Assembly (NCBI RefSeq): GCF_040802235.1
Contig: NC_133158.1
Coordinates: 18,417,001 to 18,481,000 of the forward strand
DNA: 64,000 bases
Origin: Manis javanica
Lineage: Eukaryota > Chordata > Mammalia > Pholidota > Manidae
Direction: 5' to 3'
How positions within the stretch are numbered: the stretch's first letter is position 1; each line of letters starts with the position of its first letter. Below the pieces are notes generated by a model. It was not told where the DNA came from. It saw only the letters and a program-made list of their open reading frames with translations, and did not search any database. This document shows, in pieces, positions 13,234 to 62,670 of the stretch. The position numbers and the translations under genes were made by a program.

Positions 13234-13269
13234 AAAAGTAGTTACCGCACATATGGAGTAACTACTTTT
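13234..13269. other. Perfect 12-bp inverted repeat with 12-nt loop
   Basis: AAAAGTAGTTAC (13234-13245) pairs fully with GTAACTACTTTT (13258-13269). The stem can extend by AG/CT with one bulged T. It could be a relic of a small DNA transposon or a structured element. Confidence 0.55.
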
Positions 13270-13566
13270 TCTGAACATTAATTTCTTTTCTCTTAACAGG
13301 CTGAAATGGTATTTAGAAAGAAAAAAGCCACCACTCTGTATTAAAGGTTTTATGTCATGGACTTCCAGAGATGGGCTACTCAATACTCCTGTGGTCCTAG
13401 CCATAAAGTTTTGTATTTATGAGCTTCAACTGCTCAAATCTTAGTCATAATGGCTTTCTCCAAGCCCCTACATGGTGGTTGGTATACAGTTGAATCAGGT
13501 CACCTGAAAAAGCTCAGGGTGAGAGGCTGCCCTTATGTGTCATATGTGGGAGGTGGATAGAGTCAG

Positions 13567-13755
13567 GAGTTCTTAAAGGGAGGTCTGAGGACCATCCACA
13601 TTAGAATCACCAGGGGACTTGCTAAAAAGGCAGATATCTAGACCTCCCAAATCTACTGAATCATAATCTCTAGAGTTGGGGGTTGAGAAATTTGCATGTT
13701 AAGTAAGTACCCCAGTGATTCTTCTGCATGCTAAGGGGTGAGAAGCACTGGTAGA
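13567..13755. mobile_element. MER5A-like hAT DNA transposon
   Basis: The ends AGGAGTTCTTAAAGGG and GGGGTGAGAAGCACTG are decayed MER5 terminal repeats. The internal phrases ACATTAGAATCACCAGGGGA, AATCATAATCTCTAG and CCCAGTGATTCTTCTGCATG are diagnostic. Confidence 0.75.
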
Positions 13756-14569
13756 TGATCTCGAAGGTCCCTTCCACTCTAATATTCAAAGAGTCTGTGA
13801 GTTTTCTTTTAAAAATGGAGTTGTGTCAGCAGGGTGAGTTATCTCTACAATACAAATGGTGACTTTTAGCCTGCATGAGCTGACCTAAATAAGAAGTGTT
13901 CTAAGATTTTCATGCACAGGTAACAAGAAAACAAAAACTGAACAGTATAATTGGATGTGTAAGGACTCTTAATTGGGCTTTCTCCTCGTTGGAGTAGAGG
14001 GATAACCCACTCTAGTTGCTACACAGGAGCATAGGTACCAAGGGCTTGTGACCACACCTCTGTTACTATCTTTTTCCTCCTCACCTCTGATTCCTCTCAG
14101 TAGTTGGGGCAATTATCCAGGCTTTTACAATCCTGAGTCACCAAATTCTCCTGTCATTTTTAGTAACCCTGCATATATTCTTTTAAGAAATAAACTACCT
14201 ACAGGCAGTCCTCTACTTTTCATTTGTAATGAGTGAAATCTTACAGAAACATACAATATAGGAAAGGGGAACAGTAGACATATTTTTAAAGGGGAGTTCC
14301 ATATTTAGAAAGCTAAAATAAAAAAAATCAAACTCTAATTTTACTTCTCCCTTTGGGCACAATATTTGATGAAATATTTCTGGTATTTCCTATATGCTAG
14401 TTTATGTCATTCTCTTCATAACTACTTATAGGCTCAATGAAAACCTAACATTTGAGACTTCTAAAGCACATCCAGAAAGTTCTATCTTTAACACATTTTT
14501 ATTAGGTTATAGGTGAGCTAAACTTCTGTTGGTACTGTCTAAGCAAAGTTTTACAGAACCATAAGAGCA

Positions 14570-14900
14570 AAATGTAGGAATATCTTAAAATAATTTACAC
14601 AAACATAGCTGGACAAATTAGGCTGCCGAGCCAGAACCGTTGGCTGGAAAGCAGCGCCACCATGTGATTGCTCCAAATGTTGTCAGTTTTGTGTAAGTAC
14701 AGCAGTTGGGATACCCTAAGAGTTGAGTGTCTCTTAGCAAAGGCACACCTCCAGTCGTAATGAGCTTATTTGCAAACACCAAACTATAACCGAGAGAGAG
14801 GCAGAAAATGAGGGCTATTTATAGCAAGGACACCTGATTATGTACAGGCCCATTGGTGGCCAGATTGGATCAGATATTTAGAGCTTGATGGGGGCGTTCT
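14570..14900. promoter_or_regulatory. Candidate conserved non-coding element with MEF2-like site
   Basis: A repeat-free stretch of balanced base composition. It contains a palindromic MEF2-type box CTATTTATAG (14815-14824), a forkhead/octamer-like ATTTGCAAACACC (14769-14781) and a GAACCGTTGGCTGGAAAG segment. No reading frame of interest is present. The call rests on appearance only; no alignment was possible. Confidence 0.3.
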
Positions 14901-17179
14901 GGGGTTAGGTTGCCAGGCTTTGAGTGTTCTCTGTTTAAGGAAGCCTGGACTGGGACGTAGCCTTCAGACGTCAATGCCCAGCTCTGTTGCTTGCAAGCTC
15001 CATGTCCTTTCACAAGGGACAGGTCTGGTCAAAGCTCTGTGGGTAGATAGCACTTTGCATGTATCTGTGTGTATGCTGTACACAAGAATTCAAGAAGAGA
15101 GTTGAGAAGTTTAAAGTTAACTATTCAAAGTTTACTAGAGTTGTGTTTTCCTTTTTGTGCCTTTTTGGCCATCGATTTTACATGGCAAATTTAATAGCCA
15201 CTTTATATTAAATATACAGACTGGCTGTAAACTATACACCCTCATTTAAGAAATGTGAAAAAGTGATGGCCACGGAGGGAAAGGAGTAAGTCGGCACTTC
15301 AGGAAGAGCTTATGAAAGGAAACTGAAACGCAGACCAGATACTTTAAAGGGAATTCTCCATCCTTATGTAAAGGGTGTACACATCCCAATGAAAGCAAAC
15401 ACCTGTGCTCTGATAGCCGCATCTGGAATAAGGGAAGGACAAAGAGCACATGAGTTTTGATCAGAGGCCCTGGCTTTCCATCGCACACACTGAAGGGGGA
15501 CAAAGAGAAGGAAGTGCGCCCTCTGGTTTCCGTATGGCTCTATGCGGGGAACACAGTTTGCAGCTGCAAGGACTTGGCTGAAGAAAACACACATCTCCTG
15601 CAAGCTCTTCCCTTCCCTACACTGGCCAGGCTGGGTGCCCTGGCCCTGACATAAAGGTCACAGGCCCCACAAAATATGTCCTCAAATCTCAAAAGAGTAT
15701 TAGCTGGTTTAATCCAAGAAGGTAATGAGAGCCTTTCAAGCTGATTAAATCAGCTTAATTCATACAAAGTCTATGATGAATGAAATATTCAATTAAAACA
15801 ATTTCCAAAGAAAAATCTGACAAAATCCTCTTCTTAAAGTCACTTGGAAGATAGTTCTTAACATCTGGCAAGCTAAATCCTCACAGCTGGTATTTTCCAC
15901 AGGGTCACAAAAAGTTGACAAGTTCTCTGGGGCAAAAATCTGCTTTGGGTGTTAAACCATGTTCCGTGATCATAAACAATAGAAACTAGTAAACATTAAT
16001 GGGAGGCCTAACATTCCTATTTATTTTTTACTTCAAAAGCTACATACATGCAAAAATTGAACACATCATCACAATGCTTTAAATAAAGTTCAAAAATAAA
16101 GATACTTCAAAATCTACTTAGGGAAATAGATGACAATTATAGTGAAGATAAGTCAGTGATCCTTTTACTAATCTATCTGAAAAACAATTTAAAAAAATTT
16201 TGAAATTCATGTTCAGAATTTTTTAAATCCTTGAATAATTTAAAAACAAGTTGGATGTTAGTATGACGTTTAGAGAAACAAGTTCCAAGCTTTTGAAAAA
16301 TGAGTCGGATATCTTTATACCTCATTTTAAAATCACTGAAGAAACTTAAGCTTAGAAACAAAGCAGTTTTTTAAGACTATGATCATTGTTACTATGGTTG
16401 ATGTGCTTAGTAATGCAAGTGACGGGCACAGCTTTTATAAACAGGTATTACTGGAAGTCCTTTGAAGTGTTTGAATGGGGAATTTTATTTACAAACACGG
16501 GTTGGAGGTCTGAAGTAGCCTTCCCTCTCTCTGCTAATCAACACTGCAAGAACAATTAAAATCCTGGGTATAATGAAGCTGGGTGCCCGGCTCCTTCCTG
16601 CAATGCCTAAGCACACCCGAGCTCCTCTGGCTTCAAGGAAAGCCAGTGAGAGCAAGTGCCTGCCAACGGCCCTGCCCTTTTCAGGTAGAAGCAAACGGAG
16701 CGGGGGCAGAGTCAAGAGGGGGCAAGGGGCCCTTAGGAGGCTCAGTGTTCCAGACGTGGCCAATTCCTTCTACCAAGACCAGTGTTTCTTTGGTAACATA
16801 ATACGGTATATACCAACAATTCCAAAAATGAATGCGAGCAGAATGTACTCAAAGTTCAACTTTGCGCATGTTCCCATTCATCCTGGAGATCACATTAAAC
16901 TTGCTGCTTCTAAATGAAAAAGGCAGGGTTTGAAAGCTGCTCAGTCTGGGAGACTATCGATTATTGGAAATGACATTTAATATGAACAATTAAAATATCA
17001 TCTCTTTAAATCAGAAAATATAAGACTTCCTATTGGGAGAAATCCCTTGCCACCACTCCAAGCCTTCCTTTGACAAGATCAAATTGAATTCTAGTTAGAA
17101 ATATTTCCACAGAGGGTCCAAAAACCTAAGCATTTGATTTATATCCTGATACTCAATTCTGATTACAGTTCCCATGTTA

Positions 17180-17819
17180 GGCGACCCAACTATTATCTTC
17201 CTTTTATTGCTAAGAAAACATTTTTAAAAAGGATAAAGAAAAGATGTGTGTGCTGTCAGTGCAAACTCAGATTAAGTATGGTTTTTCTTTTCCCTGGGAC
17301 AGAAAAAAAATCAAGGACCAGTGTAGTTTGTAGGAATGTGTCATAACAAATAATCAAAAAAAAAAGGTTTCACCACACTAGTATTCCTCCACGAATGGTG
17401 TGGTTTTCAAAGCAGTACTGTCATGATTGTGCAAGTCTCATTAACTAGGTAGAGCAGTGCTACTTAAAAAGAGACCAGTTTCTTGCACCTCAATGAAAGG
17501 GGAGTGTAGGAGACAATAATTAGACTGAATAAAGAATTTAAAAGGGGGGGGGGGAAGAAAGAAAAAAACCAAAGTCAAAGGAATACAGAATTTGGTAAGA
17601 AAATTTGAAAAAAGCAAGTAATGTGACGGTAGAAACCCAAACCATCTCCCCCCACCCCACCTGCCACTTGGAGTCCTAATTGCCCAATCTGCACGGACAG
17701 AAACCCACTCTAAATTGACCAGCATGGAGCTTCGGCAAGTCTTCTCTTCACTCTCCCTCCTGTTAAGACCGTTTCCAAAACCAATCAGCAAAGGACAAAG
17801 AATTCTTTACAGAGTGCAA
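17180..17819 (-). other. EIF4E3: EIF4E3 probable proximal 3' UTR
   Basis: This is the stretch from the stop codon to the first canonical AATAAA on the gene strand. It contains an 11-C run (17544-17554 on the plus strand as G) followed in gene sense by an A/G-poor pyrimidine tract, a short stem (17372-17378 with 17398-17404), and AU-rich patches. The real 3' end is unknown. Other AATAAA hexamers on the gene strand occur at 16484-16489 and 16020-16025 and would give longer UTRs. Confidence 0.55.
17203..17208 (-). promoter_or_regulatory. Candidate poly(A) signal AATAAA for EIF4E3
   Basis: This is the first AATAAA on the minus strand after the EIF4E3 stop, about 612 nt downstream. The sequence GCAATAAAAGG is followed by a G/T-rich stretch, as expected for a cleavage region. 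Use is not shown by sequence alone. Confidence 0.4.
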
Positions 17820-56906
<39,087 letters not shown>

Positions 56907-56961
56907 TTTCTCCGCCCCGCCTGCGAGACCGGCGGACGCGCGGACCGCGGGGCGAGCGGCG

Positions 56962-56970
56962 GCTGAGTCA
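56962..56970 (-). promoter_or_regulatory. AP-1 / antioxidant-response-like motif TGACTCAGC
   Basis: In gene sense the sequence GTGACTCAGCC lies 56 bp upstream of the EIF4E3 ATG inside the CpG island. It is a perfect AP-1 heptamer (TGACTCA) and also matches the TGAnnnnGC core bound by CNC-bZIP/small MAF dimers such as NRF2. It lies in the promoter or the 5' UTR, depending on the TSS. Confidence 0.5.
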
Positions 56971-57289
56971 CCCCCGGCCCCCGCCCTCCCCGCCCCGCCC
57001 CGCGCGCCCCGCGCGCCCCGCCCCGCCCCGGGCCCGCCGCCCGCCGCCCGCGCGCCTGGGAGCTGCCGCGACCGCCGGGGGCACGGCCCGCCCGGGGCCG
57101 CCGAACAAAAGCAGGCCGGCCCGCAGCGGGCGGGGGCCCACTGGGCACAGGCGCAGACCCGCGCGCAGAGGGACCGATGGCCGGGCCGCAGGGAATGCAG
57201 AGCAGCGGCCAGGGCCGCATTAGAGGGCTCTGCGAGTCGGGACAAACGGGGACCGTCAGCGGGCTGGTACTGTAGCCCGGCGGGAGGTC

Positions 57290-57545
57290 GGCGAGATGGA
57301 TGGGCAGGCTACAGAAAGATGGAGGGATGGAGAGATGGCCCAGTAGATGGACTTTGAGATGCACTTGACGGGAGGGGAGAGGTGCATAGAAATACCAGCA
57401 GTGTGCAGGATGGGTGGTAATGCTGGCAGATGGCAGGAGGAGGCTGGAGGGATGGAAAGGCAGATGGAAGCACAGTTGGATGTGACAGCTAGATGGCAAG
57501 GGGAACCGCTGGCCAAATGGATAAAAAGACTGGAATGGCCAAGAG
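57290..57545 (+). repeat. Degenerate GATGGA-type purine-rich minisatellite
   Basis: Repeated imperfect GATGGA/GATGG units (AGATGGATGGG, AGATGGAGGGATGGAGAGATGG, GCAGATGGAAGC, TAGATGGCAAGG) interspersed with purine-rich filler, starting directly upstream of the CpG island. Long spurious frames cross it. Confidence 0.55.
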
Positions 57546-58035
57546 TGCACTGAGACGGGGCCAGGCAGACTGAAGCTGGGAACCACAGACCTGAGCATGA
57601 GGTTGTAACGGGTCAGCTTTGCATTCCTCACGGTGACAGCATGCTTCCTAACTCAGCAGATTTGAAGGGACCAGACCCCCCATCCCACCCTCTTTGGGGT
57701 CACCATGTGTCCACAGTGAGCAGCCCAAAATGTGGCCAACTTCAAAGGAAGGTTCCCAAAGTCAGCTGAAGTTCTCCAGGCTGGCCTCAAAGCACCCTCC
57801 AGGAGGGAGGAGGAAATCAGGCAGTCTTAAACACACAGCCCTCTGCATTAGGAACCTCTGAGTACAGAGGAACTCCCTATGGCCATGACTCCTGATCTAA
57901 ATAGGGTTCCTCCCAGCATGGTCCCTTGCCAGGTATCTGTCAAATTCTCCTTCAAAAGGAAGGAAGAGATGCAAGGGCATGTGAACACACATGTCATAAC
58001 TGGCATGGGCACAGATGTCCTCTGGAAGCTTGAAT

Positions 58036-58062
58036 TTCTGGATAATCCCTCTCTGGCCTCTA
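58036..58062 (+). repeat. 27-bp segment, probable donor of the copy at 58889
   Basis: This unique sequence starting TTCTGGATAATCCC is repeated exactly, in the same orientation, at 58889-58915. Confidence 0.85.
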
Positions 58063-58469
58063 AGAGCTGTGGATGTAGTTTCATCTCCTCACAGATTTGC
58101 TACCTGACCTACATACATTCTGCTTTTAGCCTGTGCATTCACGCAGGTGGACTAGAACAGGAGCTGCAAAACCAGATGGGTTCAGGGGCTTCACATGCAT
58201 CAGAAACGCCTATTAGGAATCCCAAAAGAGGTGACTTCCCTAAAGGTACTCAAGTTCAGATAAAATGACAGGGGAAACAGGACCACAGTTTGGCGATCTC
58301 TGCTCCAAACATAATTCCTATACAACGTACAGTGCTGGAAACAGTGACATATTTATAAAGTCCTTCTAGCTCTGAGGTACTGGGGCTTTTTTTGGTTAGA
58401 TGCACTTTTTCGTTTAAAGTCTCCTCTTATTTTTTCAAGAAAAGACATATATGGCATTGTTTAAGTTAT

Positions 58470-58685
58470 TCTGAGCATGTCATACTTAAGAACTCATTTA
58501 ATCCTTACAACAACCCAATAAGGAACATATTATTATTATCAGCCCATTTTACGGATGAGGAATTGAGAAGTTAAATTAATTCCAAGGTCATGCAGCTAGT
58601 AAGCAACAGAGCCAAAATTTGAACACAGATATTCATTCACACTCCGGAGTCTAGGCTATTAACTGCTAGGCTCCACTGCCTCCCT
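58470..58685 (-). mobile_element. MIR SINE, nearly full length
   Basis: CTCATTTAATCCTTACAAC, TATTATTATTATCAGCCC, TTTTACGGATGAGGAATTG and AGCTAGTAAGCAACAGAGCC follow reversed MIR closely, ending TAACTGCTAGGCTCCACTGCC. Confidence 0.85.
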
Positions 58686-58888
58686 AACTGGAAAACTATC
58701 AGGTCCACACAGTAAAACTAAAGCAATGACTATTAAGCCCCCTTCCTTCCCAGGGCTATCAATCTACTGCCCAGAGGAAACCACTGTTCAGTTTCCTTCC
58801 GGAAATATGTAAATATGCACATAAAAGTTAGTATCTAGATAGATAAAATGTGCACCTATCTATATCTTTTATAACAGAAATGAAAGCA

Positions 58889-58915
58889 TTCTGGATAATC
58901 CCTCTCTGGCCTCTA
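58889..58915 (+). repeat. 27-bp exact local duplicate flanked by a direct repeat
   Basis: The copy is identical to 58036-58062. On its left is ATAACAGAAATGAAAGCATT and on its right the near-identical ATAACAGAAAGATAAGCATT, so it sits between copies of a duplicated 20-bp target. The form suggests a templated insertion during break repair. Confidence 0.75.
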
Positions 58916-60322
58916 TAACTATAACAGAAAGATAAGCATTGTGTACCTCCTTATCTTTCCTAACATTATATATGTAAGATTTTTTTCCCATATCAAAACA
59001 TATAGACTCATTTCATTTTAAGGGTTGCAAAGTAATCCATTGTAAAGAAGTAATATAATTTAATTTACCAGGTTTAAGTGGTTTGTGGACAGTTTTTAAA
59101 AATAAATAATGCTATCATAAGCATTTTTATATTTAATGTCTTTGCACAAGTTTATCTCAGAATAAGTTTGGAGAAGTAGAATTTTTGACTACATTTAAAA
59201 ATGTGACACCTATTGCTAAATTACTGTGCAAAGCGGTTACATTAATTTATATGCGATTTATAAATAATGGTTGTTTCTGAAAATTTATATTTACTAGGTC
59301 ACAGGTACCAGTAGACAAGTCTAAAGTTGAAAGGGAATTTTTGCTTTCTCATGATTAGAACTAGCCCAACTATCAAGTTTAGCTTCTTCCTTATGTCCCT
59401 TAATAAAAACTTCAACCAGTTATTTTTAAAGTTTTATCTTCAGTTTCTAAAGAGAGTATGTACCACATGATAAATTACTTTTAGAATTTAGAACTAGGAA
59501 TAGTCTGACAACTTTTCTTTATTGAGCAACAATTATGTATCTCCCTCTCTTTTTGCTTTGTCTTCCAGGATGCTCAGAATTATATTTAATACTGACTGAA
59601 TTCATCTTCCAATGAAGAAGCATCACTATTTTTACATATTAATTTATTCCTATTTTTATTTTAATGACCTAACTGCACATATGCATCTTTTACTGCAAAC
59701 ACCTCAAATCTTTTTTAAAAGTAGGTGGTATACAAAAAAATAAAATTTAAATGAGTTTAAGATTAATAAAAGAGGTCGGGCAACATGCTAAGGTGGGAGG
59801 CAAGATGAGAACAATGGGCTCAACTTTCATTCCCTTCCTGTTTGAAATATTAAGAGACTTAACTATTGTTATTGCTCTTTAGAAGCATCCATAGAAGACA
59901 ACAAACTAGGAAAATCACCCTCATCTTCCCCACTTTGCAACTGAACAGAGAAATTCAAATTTCAGGGTAGAAAGGGAACTTAGAGATTACCTAAGTAAAC
60001 CCATCATTTTAACAAATGAGGAAACTGAGGCCCAGAGAGGTGAGATGACTTACCCGAGGCCACAGCTTTAGAAAATGACAGAGGCAGGACTAGAACGGGG
60101 TAGCTTGAGATCCAGGCCAACGCTCTCCCACTGTGTACCACGCAACTCAGACGACTTGGGGTGGCAGGAGGGAGGAAGAGAAGGTGACCCCACAGCCCCT
60201 AGCAACGAAAACAACAAAAAGGACTTCAGGCACTCATAAATAATTAAGCAATTAGCTGCAGCAGCTACTCCCCTCCCCTCCAGCATCCAGTCACCAAGGC
60301 AACTTGGGCAGGGTGCCTGCTG

Positions 60323-60335
60323 GTTGCCTAGTAAC
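60323..60335. promoter_or_regulatory. RFX X-box-like motif, copy 1
   Basis: GTTGCCTAGTAAC is a near-palindromic match to the RFX X-box (GTNRCC, short spacer, RGYAAC). It is embedded in GGTTGCCTAGTAACC within the first unit of the 414-bp tandem duplication, about 3.4 kb upstream of the EIF4E3 ATG. Confidence 0.55.
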
Positions 60336-60736
60336 CGTGTGGTCTGCTCCCCTGACATGCTCCCTAGGCATCAAAGGATATGAGAGCCGGAAAGAGCCTC
60401 AGACAGGGATCACTACTCCAACAGCTTCACTTTCTAAGTGGGGAAATGGAGGCCCAGAGAAGCCGAGTAACCTGCCCAAGGTCACACAGCTACTCTGAGG
60501 CACAGGCAAGCTCCATTTCCAGTTGTTTTCCATTACACTATGGCTGCCTTGGGGACGCTGCAGATGGAGGAGAGAAGGGCTCTCCACAGTTCCTAGAAGA
60601 ATGAGAAAGTAAGAGCGAGAGAGCAAGCAAGAAAGAGACAGAGACCTTGAGCTTTCATATGCAATTAACAGGAGCTGGTAATCCCATCAGCCCAACTTTC
60701 ATCATCTCTATAGCAACATGGGTGAGGCGGGTACTG

Positions 60737-60749
60737 GTTGCCTAGTAAC
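60737..60749. promoter_or_regulatory. RFX X-box-like motif, copy 2
   Basis: The identical 13-mer GTTGCCTAGTAAC lies in the second duplication unit, 414 bp from copy 1. It is unchanged although the surrounding sequence has diverged strongly, which is unusual for a neutral duplicate. Confidence 0.55.
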
Positions 60750-61194
60750 AAGTGGTCCTCTCTCTTCCACTCACATCCGGCTCCCTGGGAGTCAGGAACA
60801 GTAGAATATTGTAGCTGGAAGGGAAGGCAGGGATCCTAACTCATCTTCCTTTGACCAATGAGGAACCTGAGGTTTGCAGACAATGACACAAGGTCACACA
60901 GACACAAAGCTAACTAGTGACAGGGTCTCACTGTTGGCTAGCCAGCCTTTCCTGAATTCCCTCCATTTACTGCCTATGTTAGAGCACTTGGAAGGGAAAC
61001 TCCACTCAATAAAGTTAAAACCTGGGAGAGGAATGGTTAGTGGGCCCCTGGCATTACTTCTACCTCTTGTTGAAACCGTGGTAATGATGCACACAAGGCC
61101 TTGCACACAGATTTGCACGAGAGGTACAACGTGCACCGTGAGAAAACCCAAGTGGAGAGCCAGCTCTCCCCAAACCACAGAAGCTTCGTCTCCC

Positions 61195-61330
61195 TCTGTG
61201 CCTCCACCTCCATCTGAGCAGTGGGCATCCTGACAGTGCCTACCTCCTGAGTCATCATGAAGATTAAGTGAGAAAACATACATGTGAGGTTCCTGGTATA
61301 TAGCAAAAATGCAGTAAATGTTAGGTATTC
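61195..61330 (+). mobile_element. MIR SINE 3' part
   Basis: CCTCCATCTGAGCAGTGGGC, AGTGCCTACCTCCTGAG and TGGTATATAGCAAAAATGC match the MIR second half. Confidence 0.55.
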
Positions 61331-61450
61331 ATTTATTCTACATGTCTGCTATGCAAATGCCACGTTCAAGGCTCTCGAAATTCATTAGTGAGCAATACAG
61401 ACCAAAGAACTCCTGTCACAGTGGAGCTTCCTTTCAAGTGGGATGAATAT
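61320..61450 (-). mobile_element. L2 3' end, minus orientation
   Basis: TTCATTTATTCTACATGTCTG, AATGCCACGTTCAAGGC and GTCACAGTGGAGCTTCC follow the reversed L2 terminus. Confidence 0.45.
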
Positions 61451-61666
61451 GGAAGTATAAGTGTATACACATATAATAAGAAATGTATTGGATGGGCAGA
61501 GGAACTCATTGGCAATATGCTATGTTTATATTACTGGGCTCCTTCTCTAAGACTGAGAAGTTTCCTGTTTACAGGGTGTGATTCTATAAATATGCAAGCC
61601 TATTTGAATGTGGGAACTCCCGGTTTCCTTTCTTTTGAAAGCTCAGAGGAAAAAGGAAGGCAGTGG

Positions 61667-61680
61667 CCACTAGATGGCAG
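61667..61680 (+). promoter_or_regulatory. CTCF core-like motif
   Basis: CCACTAGATGGCAG fits every position of the CTCF core CCASYAGRKGGCRS and is preceded by TGG. It lies about 4.8 kb upstream of the EIF4E3 start codon. Occupancy cannot be inferred from sequence alone. Confidence 0.5.
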
Positions 61681-61839
61681 ACCTCGGTTTCCCAGGATGC
61701 CGGGAGCGGAAGGCGCCAGGTAGGAGAGCAGGCCCTGACCGAAGCATCCGGCAAAGGCAAGTGTCCAGGTGGTCAGTCCTAGGAGGGGTGAGGGAGACTT
61801 GAAACACTGCTGGGACACTGTGGGTGCCGGGCGGAGGCA

Positions 61840-62065
61840 GCAGCGTGGTTTAGGAGTGATTGCTTTAGTGAGACTGAACCCTGCTTTAACCAAGATCCTG
61901 CCTTGCATGAACTGTGACCTTGGGAAATTATTAACATTGCTGAGCTCCAGATTCCTCTTGGGAACAAGGAAATAGTATCACGGGTCCTTCAGGGACAGCT
62001 GGAGGGTGTATGAAAAACATGTCCCACGCACCTTGCAAACTGTAGGGGCGCTCATCCAGTGTTAC
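61840..62065 (+). mobile_element. MIR SINE
   Basis: GAACTGTGACCTTGGGAAAT, TTGCTGAGCTCCAGATTCC and GTAGGGGCGCTCATCCAG follow MIR in order. Confidence 0.6.
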
Positions 62066-62199
62066 TGAAGTAGAATGTAAAAACCCTGAAGGTCTGCTTC
62101 AGGGTTGCTAGTGGAAGGAAAAGGGGTAAAGGAAATGGCATTTGTTAAGCTTACGACGAGGAGACTGAAGTCCTCCCAGGTACTGAGCCTGGAAACTGA

Positions 62200-62670
62200 G
62201 ACCCTGCCGTGCAGATGTCCTAACCTCCACATCCATATCCATCCATTAGCCAGAGTCCTTGTTTTGCTCTCCTGTACCTCTTGCGCTGGTCTTGCAACTG
62301 GTACCACCCACTCCCAGTCCTCCCCTCCTGAGTCCCAGCCAAGTACAACAGCCTCCTAATCAGTCTTCCTGCTTCCAGCACTTGCCCATCCAGCCTTTTG
62401 CCAGGCAGCAGCTTGGGCAACCGTCCCCAAACACCAATTCGGTCACACGGAGAGTGCTCCCCTAGCTTCTTACTGCTGGTCAGGATAGAGTCCAAACTCT
62501 TCCCATGCTGGCCAACAGGGGTCAGCGCCTTCTGGATCCTTCCTGCCTTTCCAACTGCATGGCTGCACTTGCTTCCTCCTTGAAAGCTTCTGGCCCCCTC
62601 GAGGCATCTGTACATGCTCTTCCCTGTGCTCTGCATGACTAGTCTCCTCACGCTCAGGTCTCCCAGGCAA
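62200..62670 (+). mobile_element. L2 (LINE-2) relic, plus orientation
   Basis: CAGCCTCCTAATCAGTCTTCC, ATAGAGTCCAAACTCTTCCC, CTTCTGGATCCTTCCTGCC and CATGCTCTTCCCTGTGCTC follow the L2 3' ORF region in order. Confidence 0.6.

Larger units (their letters stand above)
6661..17179. other. Intergenic DNA, downstream of EIF4E3
   Basis: AT-rich with few frames above 70 codons. Listed MIR, L2 and MER5 relics account for part of it, and two hairpins (10397, 13234) and a candidate regulatory stretch (14570) for more. About 9,780-13,000 and 15,100-16,450 show no repeats I can name and no coding signal. Any long 3' UTR of EIF4E3 would extend into the upper end of this region. Confidence 0.65.
59960..60950. 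repeat. Ancient tandem duplication, period about 414-421 bp, 2 full copies plus partial third
   Basis: Anchors recur at constant spacing. GGAAACTGAG-type SINE cores lie at 60021, 60442 and 60862 (offsets 421 and 420). The GCAATTA motif lies at 60248 and 60661 (413), and GTTGCCTAGTAAC at 60323 and 60737 (414). Intervening segments also align imperfectly (GGAAGAGAAGG / GGAGAGAAGGG, CTTCAGGCACTCATA / CTTGAGCTTTCATA). Each unit contains a minus-oriented tRNA-derived SINE-like segment plus a unique X-box part. Divergence is large, so the duplication is old. Confidence 0.75.
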
